A stretch of DNA of 64,000 nt from Terfezia claveryi (Eukaryota; Ascomycota; Pezizomycetes; Pezizales; Pezizaceae): contig WHUX01000238.1 of NCBI GenBank assembly GCA_015179025.1, forward strand, positions 1 through 64,000. The letters are read 5' to 3'. Positions 44,390 to 55,944 of the stretch are shown in pieces. A program made the translations under genes and the position numbers. How positions within the stretch are numbered: position 1 is the stretch's first letter; each line of letters begins with the position of its first letter. Below the pieces are notes generated by a model. That model made no database searches and was not told the origin of the DNA. It was given only the letters and a program-made list of their open reading frames with translations.

Positions 44390-46330
44390 ATCTGACGGTC
44401 TGGATTGAGCTGATGACAAAAGATATTGACATAAAAGGGGTTTAAAGTAGAATGTCTAAACATTTTAAACCTGAATGTAGTTTATGACAGTCTGTGGCAT
44501 GGTGATCAAAGGTTTGTGGCAGCCCACACGAAACGAGTGAAAGGAACCTAGTCTCATGCCAAGACCCCTACTGCTAAGTTGTTCTGACGAACGCTATGAG
44601 AAAAGAAACAGATTAGACCTGTTCTGCTGACACAGCACCCCTAACCACAGTGGCAAACTCATATCAGTCCTAAGGCGGTTAGTACGCTTGTTGTGAAATC
44701 AGTTATTCGCTAGCGTAATTTGAATCTGAGCTGGGCAAATGTATTTGAAATTACGCTAGCGAGTAGCTAATGGATACCTACCGTGCTACAATAAACCCAA
44801 CCAGACTACAATGAACCACAACCAGACTACAATAGTCAGTATGGAATATCTATCAGCGTATCAACAGAGGCACGAATACTTAGCCTGCCCGATTACTAAT
44901 TCTGTGTAGTACATTCTTGGGCAGGTGCAACCAGACTAGGATTGTCTATGCGTAGTCTCGGCACCGTCTAGTCTGGTTGGGCACCGTCTATGCGTGGTTC
45001 TATGCCCTCTACGAGGGGCTTGTGCCAACCAGACTAGTTCTATGCGTGGTTCATTGTAGTCTGTAGAGGGTAGTGCAACCAGACAAGAGCCCATAGCTAG
45101 CCAAGAGAATCTAGTCTCGATCAGACCCTCGTAGAGGGGAATCCTGAGCTTATGTGAGACACTATTTCTGAAACCAAGTCGTGGCCACCACGATATCTCA
45201 TAGAATTCTGCAATTTTCCAGTTGCCGCGTTTGCCTATGGTAGGTCGCGTCAGACTAGTACTTTGCTAGTCTGGCTGAAACCGGACTAACGTTGCACGGC
45301 TAGGTGTCTTGGCATGAGACTGATAGATTCCGTACTGACAAGAGCCCCCGACGAATCCTGAGCTTATTCGACAGGCCGTGTTTGCCTCTGCGTACTTTGC
45401 TAGTCGCGCCAGACTAGTACGTTGCAAGTGCCAACCAGACTAACGTTGCATGGCCTAGGCTCATAGGGCTCCTTGTACCCCAACCAGACTAACCTGACAG
45501 GTGATCTTGCATTGCTTGTCTCGTGCGTTTGCCAAGCTCGAGGGTCGGGTGCCGAGACTAGTCTCGTGCCCGTTACGGGGGGGTTGTGCCAACCAGACTA
45601 TGTGCCTCAGTTGATACGCTCATGCGAAGACTGTTCCTGACCCTCTGAGAGAGTCACAGGAGGAGGGCGTGCAACTAGACTACTGATAGATCCACTAGAG
45701 CCTGTGGCTAGCCAAGAGAATCCTGAGCTAAAGTTACTTTGCTACTAGTGTGGTTGCACTACCCCTCGCAGTTTGCTATATAGTTCTGCCAACCAGACTA
45801 TTTGCTACACTAGGGCGTTGCACGTGCCAACCGGACTAACGTTACACGGTGTAGGCTCATTGGGCTCCCTAAGTAGACTTGGCACTAACAACAAGGTGCT
45901 AGACCACATGAGGTAATTTCCCATATATAGGTATACTCGCTTTGTTACATTCGCTTTGTTGCATTCGCTTTGTTGCATTCGCTTTGTTACATTCGCTTTG
46001 CTACTTTTGCATCGTTTCACATAGCAATGGTCAAACTGAAGGAAAAAGGTCTTTGTTTGGTACGAAGAGATGTGGGGGGCTATTCATAGTCGTTGACAGC
46101 ATATATAGGGGAGTGTGAATGCCCCAGACTCACGGGGAACTATACAACATATCTATCATATACGGGGTCTATAGTATACGGAATCTACACTATACGGGAT
46201 CTATACTATACGGGGTCTATACTATACGGAATCTATACTATACGGGAACAGTATGTACAAGTTAACTGCAATCTGCTATTCCACTACAAGCAGGGTCTGG
46301 GGCCGTGCTCTAACATAAACTATCTATAGG
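44390..46330. other. Non-coding spacer inside the Plavaka element, dense in AACCAGACTA motifs
   Basis: No gene seen. AACCAGACTA or its complement occurs exactly ten times between 44,377 and 45,800, with several one-mismatch copies. 45,948-46,005 repeats CGCTTTGTTRCATT (14 bp, about 4.5 copies). 46,159-46,250 repeats a 16-bp unit of the type TATACGGGGTCTATAC about 5.5 times. Confidence 0.7.
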
Positions 46331-46332
46331 AC

Positions 46333-47190
46333 ATGCCTCCAAAGAGAAAGACACAACCGGCTGCAGACCCAACGGAAGCGGATGATGATCAGGACCATGC
46401 GCCATTTTGCAGAGAGGGCCGGGTTCTATAATGAAGGAATTCCGGAGACCCTATACTCACTCTGGAGGCGTGACGTTTCACAACTGATTAAGGAAACAGG
46501 GGTACATGGTCCACAAAAATCGGGGACTGATACATGGTCGACATTTTGCTGGCATGCCGCTGGCCTGCCAACGATGGCTCCGAGTGGGCAGCTAAAGTAC
46601 TGTAGTGATGAGCGGATCCTTCAGTCTGTCAATCAACTATGTCAAGATATTGCCAAGAAAGTGCGAACCGGAAATACTTCTAGGGATCAAGCGGTACAGC
46701 AGGCTCATGCTGCTCATGCAGCAGAGTACCCTGATGACCCAAGTCCGCCAGCCCTCACAAGCCAACCGCCTGCCCTCCCAAACCACCCTCCTGCCCTCAC
46801 AAGCCAACCACCTACCTGGAATAAGCCGATTTCTCTACCGGGTCGAGACACCAAGAAGCGGGGGTTAGATGCCAGTAGCAGTCAGCCGGCACTCAAAAAA
46901 ATCAAGGCTCTGGAAGGTAAGGGTAAAAGGGCTGTGGACGCGAAGGGACAGGGATCAGCCAGCCAAGGGGGAAGAGAGGCAGGCCCTGTAACTAGAAAAA
47001 AGACCCCCGCGGCTAAGAAGAATGTTAAGGAGGTGACGGTCGACGATCAGGAGGAGGTGCAGGAACCAACCCCGGTAACCAGAAAGGTCCCTGCGGCTAA
47101 GAAGACTGTGAAGGAGGTGCAGGCACCAATCCCGGTAACTAAATGGAGGGTCGCTCCGTCAAGGAAGCATGTGAAGCAAGTACAGGTATT

Positions 47191-47223
<33 letters not shown>

Positions 47224-48088
47224 GTCGGAGGAGGAGGAGGAGGAGGAGGAGGAGGAGCAAGAGGAGGAGGAGGAGGAGGAGGAGGAGGAGGAGGAGCAAG
47301 AGGAGGACGATGAGGGGGAGGAGGAAGTGGAGGAGGAGGAGGTGCAGGAGGAGGTGCAGGAGGAGGTTCAGGAGGAAGCACCCGTAATCAAAACGAAGGT
47401 TCGAAAGGCCGTGAAGGAAGTTGAGGTAGCAGAGGAGGAGGAGGTTGTGGAGGAAGCACCGGTAATCAGAAGGAAGGTGCGCAATACGAAGAAGGATGTT
47501 AGGAAGGTAGAGAAAGCGGTTGAGGAGGAGTCGGTGGTGGAGGACACTCACAAGGAGGCTAGACGTAGCAAGAGGCAAGTGAAGGGCGGCAACGAGCCTG
47601 CCAAGGGAACAGCTGCAAGGGTACAACAGAAAACGCAAGTGACCAAAAAAATAGCTGTTGTGATAGAGGATGACTCCAAGGCGAAGAGGACACGGCAAAC
47701 GGGGGAGGGTCCCAAAACTCAAGTGGCCAAAAGACGGAGGGCTGAGACAGAGGTCCCTGCTGAGGAGGAAGAGGAGGATGCGGAGGAGGCAGAGGGAATA
47801 GAGGAGGAGGAGGCAGTGGAGGAGGAGGAGGTAGAGGACGGTAATGAGGAGGAGCAGGCTGGGGCTGGGAATCACGGCAAGGGGAATGTGGGGGACGCTA
47901 AGGGGAAGGGCAAGGGAACACAAGCCAAAGCCAAAGCCACCAAAACCAAGGCAACCACCGCCAAACCAACTGAAACCAAGGCCACGCGGGTAAAGATCAA
48001 GACCACGGGGGTCAAGGCCAAGACAGAGGGCAAGGAGAGGGTTGTGAAGGGTGGCCCAAAAAAGGGTGGAAAAGCAAAGGGGCCCTGA
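46333..48088 (+). CDS. Unrecognised cargo protein with long acidic and Lys/Arg-rich repeats
   Basis: The main frame runs from ATG 46,382 to TGA 48,086-48,088 (568 residues). A better-looking start at 46,333 (MPPKRKTQPAADPTEA, nuclear-signal-like) is in another frame, so a small frameshift near 46,385 or a missed splice is possible. Residues 1-90 are non-repetitive (FAERAGFYNEGIPETLYSLW, WSTFCWHAAGLPTMAP). Then come Pro-rich repeats, KK-rich VTRK-PAAKK units, a poly-Ser run, long Glu runs and an Ala/Lys/Thr-rich basic tail. Composition suggests a chromatin- or DNA-associated protein. Function unknown; carried by the transposon. Confidence 0.5.
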
Positions 48089-48559
48089 GGGTATGGTATT
48101 GGCTGCTGGAAGTAGGGGGATAAATGATGAGGGGTATGTTGTGTTTTTGGGTGTCGTGTTTTTGTATTTTGTGTTTTTGTGTTTTGTGTCTTTGGGCTTC
48201 GTGTTTTTGGGCTTCGTGTTTTGATGTTGTGGTACTTTGTGAAGGACTGGATGTTGTGATTCTTTTTTTTTTTTTTTGAAAGAGTCCGTACTTGGCTGGA
48301 TGTTGTGAGGGTGTGGATGAGCAGGGTCTTGGTCATTTTTCTTGATTTTTTAAATATAAATGTGATGATACGTATGCAGGTTGGGTAGATATGCAATAGG
48401 ATTTGGGTCGGAGCGCTGAAACCTATCCAATTGTGAAACATGACTGACTACATGCACACAGAGCGGTCCATGGTGGTCATCGTTAGTATACATGCGGATA
48501 AAAGACTTAAAGACAACCACAATATCCACCCATGCCCTTAGAAGACCCAAAACTCCACA
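48089..48559. other. Non-coding spacer within the Plavaka element
   Basis: Holds GTGTTTTTGTGTTTTG-like short repeats (48,135-48,225) and a T-run near 48,262, possibly the 3' UTR of the preceding gene. Confidence 0.4.
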
Positions 48560-50624
48560 ATGGCGACCACACGAAAGCCCACGAAAACAAAGGGGAAGGG
48601 TAAGGAGTCTTCCACTAAGCGAGCTGCCAGTAAGAGTGACCTCCGGGAGATCGAGGCAAACGTCCCGCAGCTTCTGAGAGGGCTGATCATGATACCAACC
48701 TCTTGACGTTCAATGACAGGACGCAAGGAATGGACAGCGCAAGTAGTCCAGTGGGTATTCACGTGTGTTCCAAGGTTGTTATATATATATATCTAACAAA
48801 TTAAGCAAGTTATTAGGGTCCATCATCGTTCAAGTCCACAATCAACTTTCCAAAGGTAGGAGCATAGAAAGCAGATCCAGGAGACTCATACTTACATGGT
48901 TGTTTCGCACAGCAAACTCGGCCGCAAACCCTCGCTGGGTCTGCCAGGTCCGCTGGGGATCCAGCAAAAGGATCAGCTACAACCCGTAATTCCAGCTCCA
49001 CAATTTTTGGGGCACCGAATGTAAGCCAATCTTTCAAAGAAAATATTAAGGATATTTGATTTCTACTTACATTACATCGTAGCGGCATGTGGAAGCCTCT
49101 TCTCCGTCCATGCGGGTATTGGCAAACTCTGCGTCTGGGTCAGGACCCTCACCAACACCACTGGGTGCACAAAGACGATTATCACCCCCACCAGAGCTAC
49201 GATCTTCACCCTCACTACTTGGGGCACTACTTGGGTCCCCACCTCCGCCACTGGATACACAGGATGCTACCAGGGTGGTGGTGAACATGGGGGATAATAA
49301 TCCCAACAGGTCCAAGAAGCGACTGACAGGTGCCAGGGAAAAGGAACGGCGAAATAGGAGCTTCACACAGTTTGAAGGGGTAACAAAAGCAGTTGTCAGT
49401 AATGCCGCAAACCGCATGGAGAGGATCACATTGTTTGAGGAGCCATTGCCAGATGCTGAGGGTACGGAATGTATCTTGGTAAGGATATGGAAGGAAGCTG
49501 AGGTAGAATGCGGAGTTGATGAAGAGCGTACGAGTAAAATTGATACCTATGTTAGTGAAAGCCAAAGTATCTGCTTCGAGATGCTGACAATGATTAATTA
49601 GTTACGGAGTATCCAATCTCGTACAAGATCCCATCTGGTGTATGAAGCAAAGCGACACATAGCCAAACTATATGAGTTTGATCAAAACTGCAGTCCGGAC
49701 TACGTTCGCGAGCGAGTTAGTGAGTTGTTAGACAAGGATCGTTTCATGTGCAAGGAGGAAAAACGGAAGGTACGACAAATGACCCTAATTCTGACCGCGA
49801 CTAGATGCTCATGAACCGGGGAATAATTGCAGGAGTGGGGTCATAGATTTCGCGCAAGCGAAGGCGTGCGGTTTATCCACATGAATTATTTCGACGGCCC
49901 AAAGAAACTCGGAAACCAGGATCGCACATTCATAAGCCGAATTACCGGTTCGTTCATGTGCCTGATATTTGCAACCCTCCAGCATGCCCTTCTCACTTAT
50001 GAGAGTGGGGTGTTCAAAGATGGTGACAATTTCAATTACACGAATTCAGCTGGTTGGTCTGGAATCCTCCGTCCATGGTAGGAGAAGAACACTGACAGTG
50101 CCACAGTAGCTTTTGGTCGTATGCGAGAGCAATGGGGTGATTTTCCTACAACACTCGAGCAGAGTCTTCTCAAGGTCATACGTATCGGGATTGTGCGGCG
50201 ATGCCAACAGCGTGGGAAAGTGACTCGATGGGAGCAACCCGAGTCATATAAGATGGAAAGGATTGAACTCGAGGAATATGCTGATGAAGTGGCAGCAGAC
50301 ATAAAGGATGCGGAGGACGCGTATCTCATGCCAGTTGGGTACTTCCCCCAAGAACCCCCAACTGGGCCTGATATAGGTGGTCGTAACAAGAGGGTATCAA
50401 GCATAGGTGATGATGCGGACTTGGTTGAAGACGATCAGGATCCACTGGAGTTAGCAAATGACAGTAATGCAGACGGGGATGGGGGAGATAGCTCTGAAGA
50501 CGATGAGGGTGATGAGGATTCGGAGGAACGCGAAGATAATGGTGGATTGGAGGACGAGGGTGGAGAGGGTGAACCAGATGAAGACAGTGGAGAGATAACA
50601 GAGGATGAAGGGGATGAATTGTAG
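48560..50624 (+). pseudogene. Second cargo gene (resembles DUF6532-type proteins), two in-frame TAG
   Basis: A basic start at 48,560 (MATTRKPTKTKGKGKESS) ends at a TGA after 48 codons and probably splices onward; that intron is not resolved. The main frame runs 49,089-49,769, intron 49,770-49,832, then 49,833-50,624. TAG codons at 49,599 and 50,079 interrupt it, consistent with Gln/Trp-to-stop transitions. Central block: HMNYFDGPKKLG, ITGSFMCLIFATLQHALLTYESG, FNYTNSAGW, reminiscent of DUF6532 domains in fungal transposon-linked proteins (weak call). The C-terminus is strongly acidic (DDADLVEDDQD onward). Confidence 0.45.
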
Positions 50625-51221
50625 GGCGCTGAGAAGGTGAGGTCGGAATATTTGTTTTGTTGCCGGTTATATGTGGTGAGGGATTGGGGATTATGTCAAT
50701 GTATGGAGTAGGATCTAAGTAGTCTGGTTAGCAGGGATTTAATATAGGAAGGGAACGAGAGAATAATAGAATGGAATGGTTTATCAGAGGCCAAGCGAGA
50801 ACGTAGTGAGTGCAAAAAGGGGTTCGGGAGTCTCTGGTATGTGTGAATTAGAAAATGTTGAGGCAGGGTATGGAAGAGAACGGGCAGGGGTCTATCAGAA
50901 GGCATCGGCAGCAATCAGGGGCCTGGCGATGGACATGGAGACGTAGGCATCACGGCGAAATTGTATGGGAGGGGTAGCGAGGTGACAGGCCTCTCAGGGG
51001 ATGCATCGTGACGTTAGGTAGAGAGGTGAGCGCCGCGGCGAGAGTGCAGGACCGTCAGAGTTAGGAGGAGGACAATTTGGGGCTAGCGTCAGCGGGCAGC
51101 CTGTGAAGAGCCGGCGTCGGGGAGCCAGAGGAACAGAGGAGCGCGCCGGTAACTGGCAGTTTGTCATTTGTGGCACCGGAGGCGTCAGACGCCATAAAGG
51201 CAAACTAGATTCCTTTCTGAT
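50625..51221. other. Right subterminal region of the Plavaka element
   Basis: No gene. Clusters of GCGCCGG, GACGCC and CGTCAG motifs over the last 250 bp probably serve transposase binding. Confidence 0.4.
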
Positions 51222-51224
51222 GTA

Positions 51225-52690
51225 GAGCATTTTGAGCCGTTATCTCGAGAGATTGTACTAGCTGGAGCTAGTGGTGCTGGAGCTAGTGGTGCTGACGCTG
51301 CCGCACCCTCCCCACGATGTTTGATTGTGGATGGGCATTCATCTCATATTGCATTTAGGGTAGTCAAATATGCTCTGGCCAACAATATCCACATGATCTG
51401 CCTTCCATCGAAATCCACACATCTTCTCCAACCTCTCGATGTAGGTTGCTTTGGAGTCCTACAAACCACATATGAGCGAAACCTCAGTGCGTGGTTACGG
51501 AAGAACCCTCTTTTGGCAATATCTAAGGTGGACTTTTTGGAGATTCTGCAGCAAACAAGAAAGCAGGTATATACCATTGAGTGTGTGGTAGGCGCATGGA
51601 GAGCAGCTCGTTGCTGGCCAATCGAGCGACAGTGGTCTCATGCCACCGAAAATGTCTCAGCCAAGGCTGCACGTGATAAGGTTGATATATGCACCTTGGA
51701 TACTCCAGCTCGTTTCCGACATTTCTCTCGTGATCTTGTGGTTAGGATAGGTTCAAAACTGGAGCCAGATGAGAGGAGTATGTTGAATGACCTAATTGAC
51801 CTAGGAATGGAAAAAATCATTAAACATAGAGATATCCTTCCACGTGCAGAGACATTGAGCAAGCTTCGGGATGGTAAGGTATTTAAGGCAAAGAAGGGCT
51901 CACGGCATCTTGGTGGTGGAGCTCGAGTTTTAACATCCAAGTACATCAGGAAGAATATTTTTTTGCTTCCTGTCAGCTTCATATTAGCTTTATGGAGGTT
52001 ATTTAAAGCTTCAGAAGCTTAATGAGTAAATTTTTGTACAAAATAACTCAGGAAGCTATCTTTTGCAAAACTTCTTCTCAGTAAGCTCCAGAAGCTAAAT
52101 TGCAAAACTTTTTCTTCCCTGATGTATGTCACCAATGGGCTTAAGGCCCTTGCTGATAAAGCGGCCAAGAAGCTTGAAAAAGAGCGAGTTGCAGAAGAAA
52201 AAAAGAAGGCAGTAGAAGCAAAGAAGAAAATGAAAGAGACCATTGAGAAGCGGTGGAGAGCTGATCTTCATCATTATGAGAAGATTGACATACCTGCTTG
52301 GAAGGCTGCTTGCACTGAGATCGATGTTAATTGGGCTGCCGCTAAGCAACTCAGTGGGAAGCGCTCTGGTAGGAAGCCACCATATCCCCCTTGACCGAAA
52401 CGACCTCTCAAGCCCAAACCTCAAGGCAAGGGTGTTGGGACCATTGATGACCCGCTGGTAGTTGAGATTGAAGCAGTTGAGCAGGATGCGGAGGATGCAG
52501 AGGATGCAGAGGACGCAGAGGCGGAAGAGGAGGAATTAATTGATTCGATGAGATCGCTCGAAATCGCTCGTTTTGCGGAGGTTAGTGCCATTCGTTTTGA
52601 CCCCCCCGTTTTGCCAGTTCTTACTCTTCTGTGCTTATACTCATTTGAGATGTGCATAGTCCCTCAACTGAGCTCTATTCCATCCTAGAG
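51225..52690 (+). pseudogene. pogo-like transposase, 3' half
   Basis: Continues in frame from the GTA codon at the insert edge: EHFEPLSREIV, an Ala/Gly/Ser-rich linker, LIVDGHSSHIAF (second Asp), STHLLQPLDVGCFG (third Asp), ending at TAA 52,020. After about 100 bp with stops the same frame resumes at 52,122 (ALADKAAKKLEKERVAEEKK), passes a TGA where CGA is likely (52,392), and ends with an acidic EDAEDAED tail and LIDSMRSLEIARF. The C-terminal part is eroded; the catalytic triad is intact across the two halves. Confidence 0.8.
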
Positions 52691-52978
52691 GCTTGTCAGC
52701 ATGATATTCAATGTATTGAGGAGGTTGAAGGGGGGGGGGGTGTTCATTGGGGGGGTCGTATTATATTGGGAAGTTGATAGATATTGGGTTGATTTGGCAG
52801 GATATACGGGTAGCCAGCTTGTAGAGCAGAGTTTGTTGCATAGACTTCGATTTAGGCAGAATGGCCAGTCATCCCAGTGCTTATATGATATCACGAGATC
52901 TCTCTCTCGAGGGGTCTGAACAGGGATATTTGCAGGGGTGCATCCTACGGTGCACGTGCAACATTAGGTAGCCAATGG

Positions 52979-54190
52979 TAGTGCACGAGACTAGCTATTA
53001 GCAAACTACGAGAAGTTGTGCAAGCAGACTACCGTCGCCCATACAAAAGGTGGCCAACTTTAGATCCCAACAACACCAAATTATAATGAAATTAATGTCG
53101 CACCAGTTAGTAAATAATAATTTTGATAACAGGAGGTCAATATTAAATATTCGGATCCAAATACCTGCGAGGGTTGCTGCATTGTGGATTACGAACACTG
53201 AATAAGAAATGAAGCTGTTGTATGTGCTTTTGCCAGTTAGGGTATAAAAATAAAGCCCCAGATGGCTTTAAACAGTATCTACTATTCGAGGTCGAGCACT
53301 TATATATTGGCATCCAAAGTACTAGAACAGGCTTTGTATTTTAGTCTCTAACTCTTAAGCTCTCCTCAATTTCTTTTTTTTTACTTATCAGGTTCACAAT
53401 TGTAAAGCAAAAGACTACCTAATCCTCAGATATATAATACTCTTGAAAGAGTGAGCATGTATTGGATTAGTATTGCAATATCAGCTTGCCTCTGAAGATT
53501 ATCAGATATCAATAATTTTTGTTTGATTGAATTCTGAGTCGTAACACAACTAAGACAAATTGTGGCATGCGTTTTTACATGTTATCGATCGTTAATAAGA
53601 GCCAGTGACCTTCTTGCTGTTTTCTCTTAGGAGAAAGTCGTAAACTTCACCTTTGGAAGAGTCTGTAATTCCGTTCTTGCTTCGTAAAAAATTGGATTGC
53701 TTAGGGTTCTCGTAGTAGCATCTCTGGATAAGATTGTTTGGCTTATTAAAGCAGTGGTACATGTACATATCTAAGAAATTTTCCCATGCTGAGTCAGTGA
53801 AGTTCATACTGAGACTAGTCCAAAATGGGCGTTTGGAGGATTGACGCGCGCTAGCCCGTTGTTCCGTGGTTGTACCAAACCTTCAACCAGACTACCAAAC
53901 CTTTCGGAGTGGGAAGGGAACGGGTGTGGCTTGCACTAGCCTTCGGTACGGAACGGGACCCAACCAGACTACCGGTACCGGTAGGTACCCTAGCTGCATA
54001 AAGGCGGGGATGTTGTGCCAACCTGACTAGGCTGCATACATACCTAGACGTATGTACCTATGTAGTCTGGTTGGCACAACACCCTCCTTTGACCAAGTAC
54101 AGAGTACAGTTAAAAAAAAAAAAAAAAAAAAAAACACCAAAAGTCGGCCTTCTAATTCACGAACTCCTTTGGACCTATCCAGTCCAATTA
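52979..54190. other. Intergenic stretch with motif cluster and one short frame
   Basis: 53,807-53,592 (minus) is a 71-codon frame from ATG (MNFTDSAWENFLDMYMYHCF) without a known family. 53,820-54,080 holds AACCAGACTA-type motifs at 53,885 and 53,962, TAGTCTGGTT at 54,063 and TGGCTTGCACTAGCC at 53,927. A run of about 22 A sits at 54,112. Confidence 0.4.
54012..54080. repeat. Inverted-repeat hairpin, about 69 bp
   Basis: GTTGTGCCAACC-GACTA on the left and TAGTC-GGTTGGCACAAC on the right pair almost perfectly (one mismatch). A second pairing of GCATACATAC with GTATGT follows inside. It is built from the AACCAGACTA motif. Confidence 0.7.
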
Positions 54191-54204
54191 TACATTGGAG
54201 TGAG

Positions 54205-54762
54205 TTCAAATCGATCTACCATAGTCGACATGCGAGCTGCACCACATAACGGTAATCATTGGATATTACATATTAAAGACCACTCCAGCAAATATTCTTT
54301 TCTTTATGCTCTTCCTAATTGTGATTATAGCAGCTGCAGTTACTAAGTGTATTGCTTAATGGCTAGGGATTGTTGGAATTCCTCGAATCCTGCAATGTGC
54401 TAAAGGAGCGGAGTTTAAGTGCGTTCTTTTAATATTATTGAAGAAATATTGGATCAAAATCAACAATGGTAGACCAAGACATCCACTGACGCAGGGACTA
54501 GTTGAACAAGCAAATGGAGATGAAGACCAAGTTACCTTGCTGGCTTGGAGACCAGGGATGGAGTGAAGCACTGCGGGACATCACCCTTGGTATGGACAGA
54601 CAAAACCACTCATCATTAGATGGCAAGATACCATGTGCAATCTTTTTCAGTCGAAAGCCTCGATGGGAAGACCGAGTTATTGTGGGTTCAGATGTGCAGG
54701 TTGATCAAATTGAGGATGAGATGAGTCCGAATAAAACGCTCTTCTTAGGAACTCGGATTTAA
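54205..54762 (+). pseudogene. Integrase-core fragment (KRBA2/GIN-like or Gypsy)
   Basis: Three frames in turn give IVDMRAAPHNGNHWILHIKDHSSKYS, written here only as the first-Asp strand region, then GIVGIPRILQCAKGAEFK (where the family has CDNG-EFKG, so the second Asp is lost), then KKYWIKINNGRPRHPLTQGLVEQAN with the expected Glu, and a last frame DITLGMDRQNHSSLDGKIP...FFSRKPRWEDRV. Frame changes and the lost Asp show it is dead. No LTR or partner domain is seen nearby. Confidence 0.65.
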
Positions 54763-55247
54763 TACATTGCATACCGATGATTTTGCTGACATTTCCTAGC
54801 CATCACCCCGAAGCACATCACCCCGGAGCACATCACCTCAAGGCGCATCACCAGGGGGCGCAACATCCGGGGTTGCATCACCTGCAGCCATATCACTCCT
54901 GACCAATCCACCCTCAACCCCACCACCCCCTTATAACTAGTGAAGGTGACGATGCTTCAGGATGTAAATAGCTTGCAATAATACTCCACTCTAACGTCGG
55001 TGAAATTTGTTCTTCAGTATTGGAAGACTGAAGGGTCATTTCGAGGTGACGAATGATATAATAGCTGTAACAGAAGGGAGTTGGTGCATTTAGACAAAGC
55101 GTGTGCATCATCTCATGTCCAACAAGCGTTCAAACTGCAGATTCTAATGGCCCTTCAACCAAAGACCCAACCAGAGACCCAACCAAAGACCACGCAGTAG
55201 CAAGGAAAATGCTCAAACTCCGTTCCAATTCATCACAGAGAGCACTC
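54763..55247. other. Intergenic stretch with 15-bp repeats
   Basis: 54,797-54,890 repeats GCACATCACCCCGGA-type units about six times with decay. Otherwise nothing recognised. The right end is the SPC1 3' side. Confidence 0.5.
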
Positions 55248-55667
55248 TTACTCCTCCTTCTTCACCTTGACACCCCCATCACCTTCCGCACTATCATCAG
55301 TAGCCGTCCCAGCACCAGCAGCAAGCCATCTCAATGGGTGTCGATTGTACACGGGCCACGGGGGTATTACGGCCAGTACGGCGAGTAAAGATCCGGCAAG
55401 ACCGATGTAGAGGGTGTAGGTGACGTCCTGGAGAATGAAGCCGACTATCCAGCTTATGACCTACAAGGACCGTTAGCGACCATGCTTGCAACGGTGTAAG
55501 GAAGTTTTAAAGCAGATACCCCCGTGAGGATGAGGATGTTGGTGGTGAGCATTTCTGCGATACGCTGGCCTTCGAAGTCCTAGGACGTATTAGACAAGAC
55601 TCGTGACATTAGTTTTGGCTGGTGAGCTCACAATGAAGCCATCGACGATGTTCTGAATATCATTCAT
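55248..55667 (-). CDS. SPC1: Signal peptidase complex subunit SPC1
   Basis: A small two-span ER membrane subunit of signal peptidase. Three exons on the minus strand (55,667-55,632; 55,579-55,520; 55,460-55,248), introns 52 and 59 bp, give 102 residues. Family hallmarks: DFEGQRIAE, ISWIVGFILQDVTYTLYIGLAG as the first hairpin (only its ends are quoted), and VIPPWPVYNRHPLRWL after the second span. It ends in a short acidic/basic tail (KVKKEE). Length fits fungal SPC1. It is divergent from the PIG-S copy with 277 bp between starts. Confidence 0.85.
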
Positions 55668-55944
55668 TTTATTGGTATGTTTCGAATCTTATCGACGGAT
55701 GGAGCTTGTTAAGTACCGTATCGGTCGGTGATATGCGTTTGTTTGTTTATGCTGGGTATTGTGTGGTGACGGGAATGTGCTTCCGAATTACTACGCCAAG
55801 AACGTTTATTGAGCCACTACACTTGACCTGTAGCCCCCTTCATGGAAACACTAAGTTATAGCTCTCTTGCCATTGAGCCCAGCAAGTCAGCTCGCTCATA
55901 CTTGCGCAGCGCACTGAGATACTTCCGACAGAATCTCAGGCACT

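Larger units (their letters stand above)
40273..51221. mobile_element. Plavaka-like (CACTA-type) DNA transposon, about 10.95 kb, with cargo genes
   Basis: It begins CATCAGGATAG at 40,273 and ends CTGAT(G) at 51,221-51,222. Flanking duplications are GTA (40,270-40,272; 51,222-51,224), or TA if the terminal inverted repeat CATCAG is taken in full. Removing it restores an open pogo transposase frame, which fixes both ends to within a base. It contains a Plavaka-type transposase on the minus strand and two plus-strand genes with acidic or basic low-complexity parts. Subterminal DNA is rich in GACGCC-like motifs. Confidence 0.8.
39185..52978 (+). mobile_element. pogo/Fot1-type DNA transposon, split by a 10.95-kb insert
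   Basis: Inverted ends CCATTGGCTACCTA (left, from 39,185) and its complement (right, to 52,978) continue inward as ATGTTGCACGTGCA and GTAGGATGCAC, about 45 bp with a 4-bp length difference. TA stands at 39,183-39,184 and 52,979-52,980. Without the insert the element would be about 2.8 kb, normal for the group. It encodes one transposase, in two parts. Confidence 0.85.

Noticed and set aside
47139..47923. Minus-strand proline-rich and leucine-rich frames
   Set aside because: Complement of the Glu-rich GAG runs of the plus-strand cargo gene.
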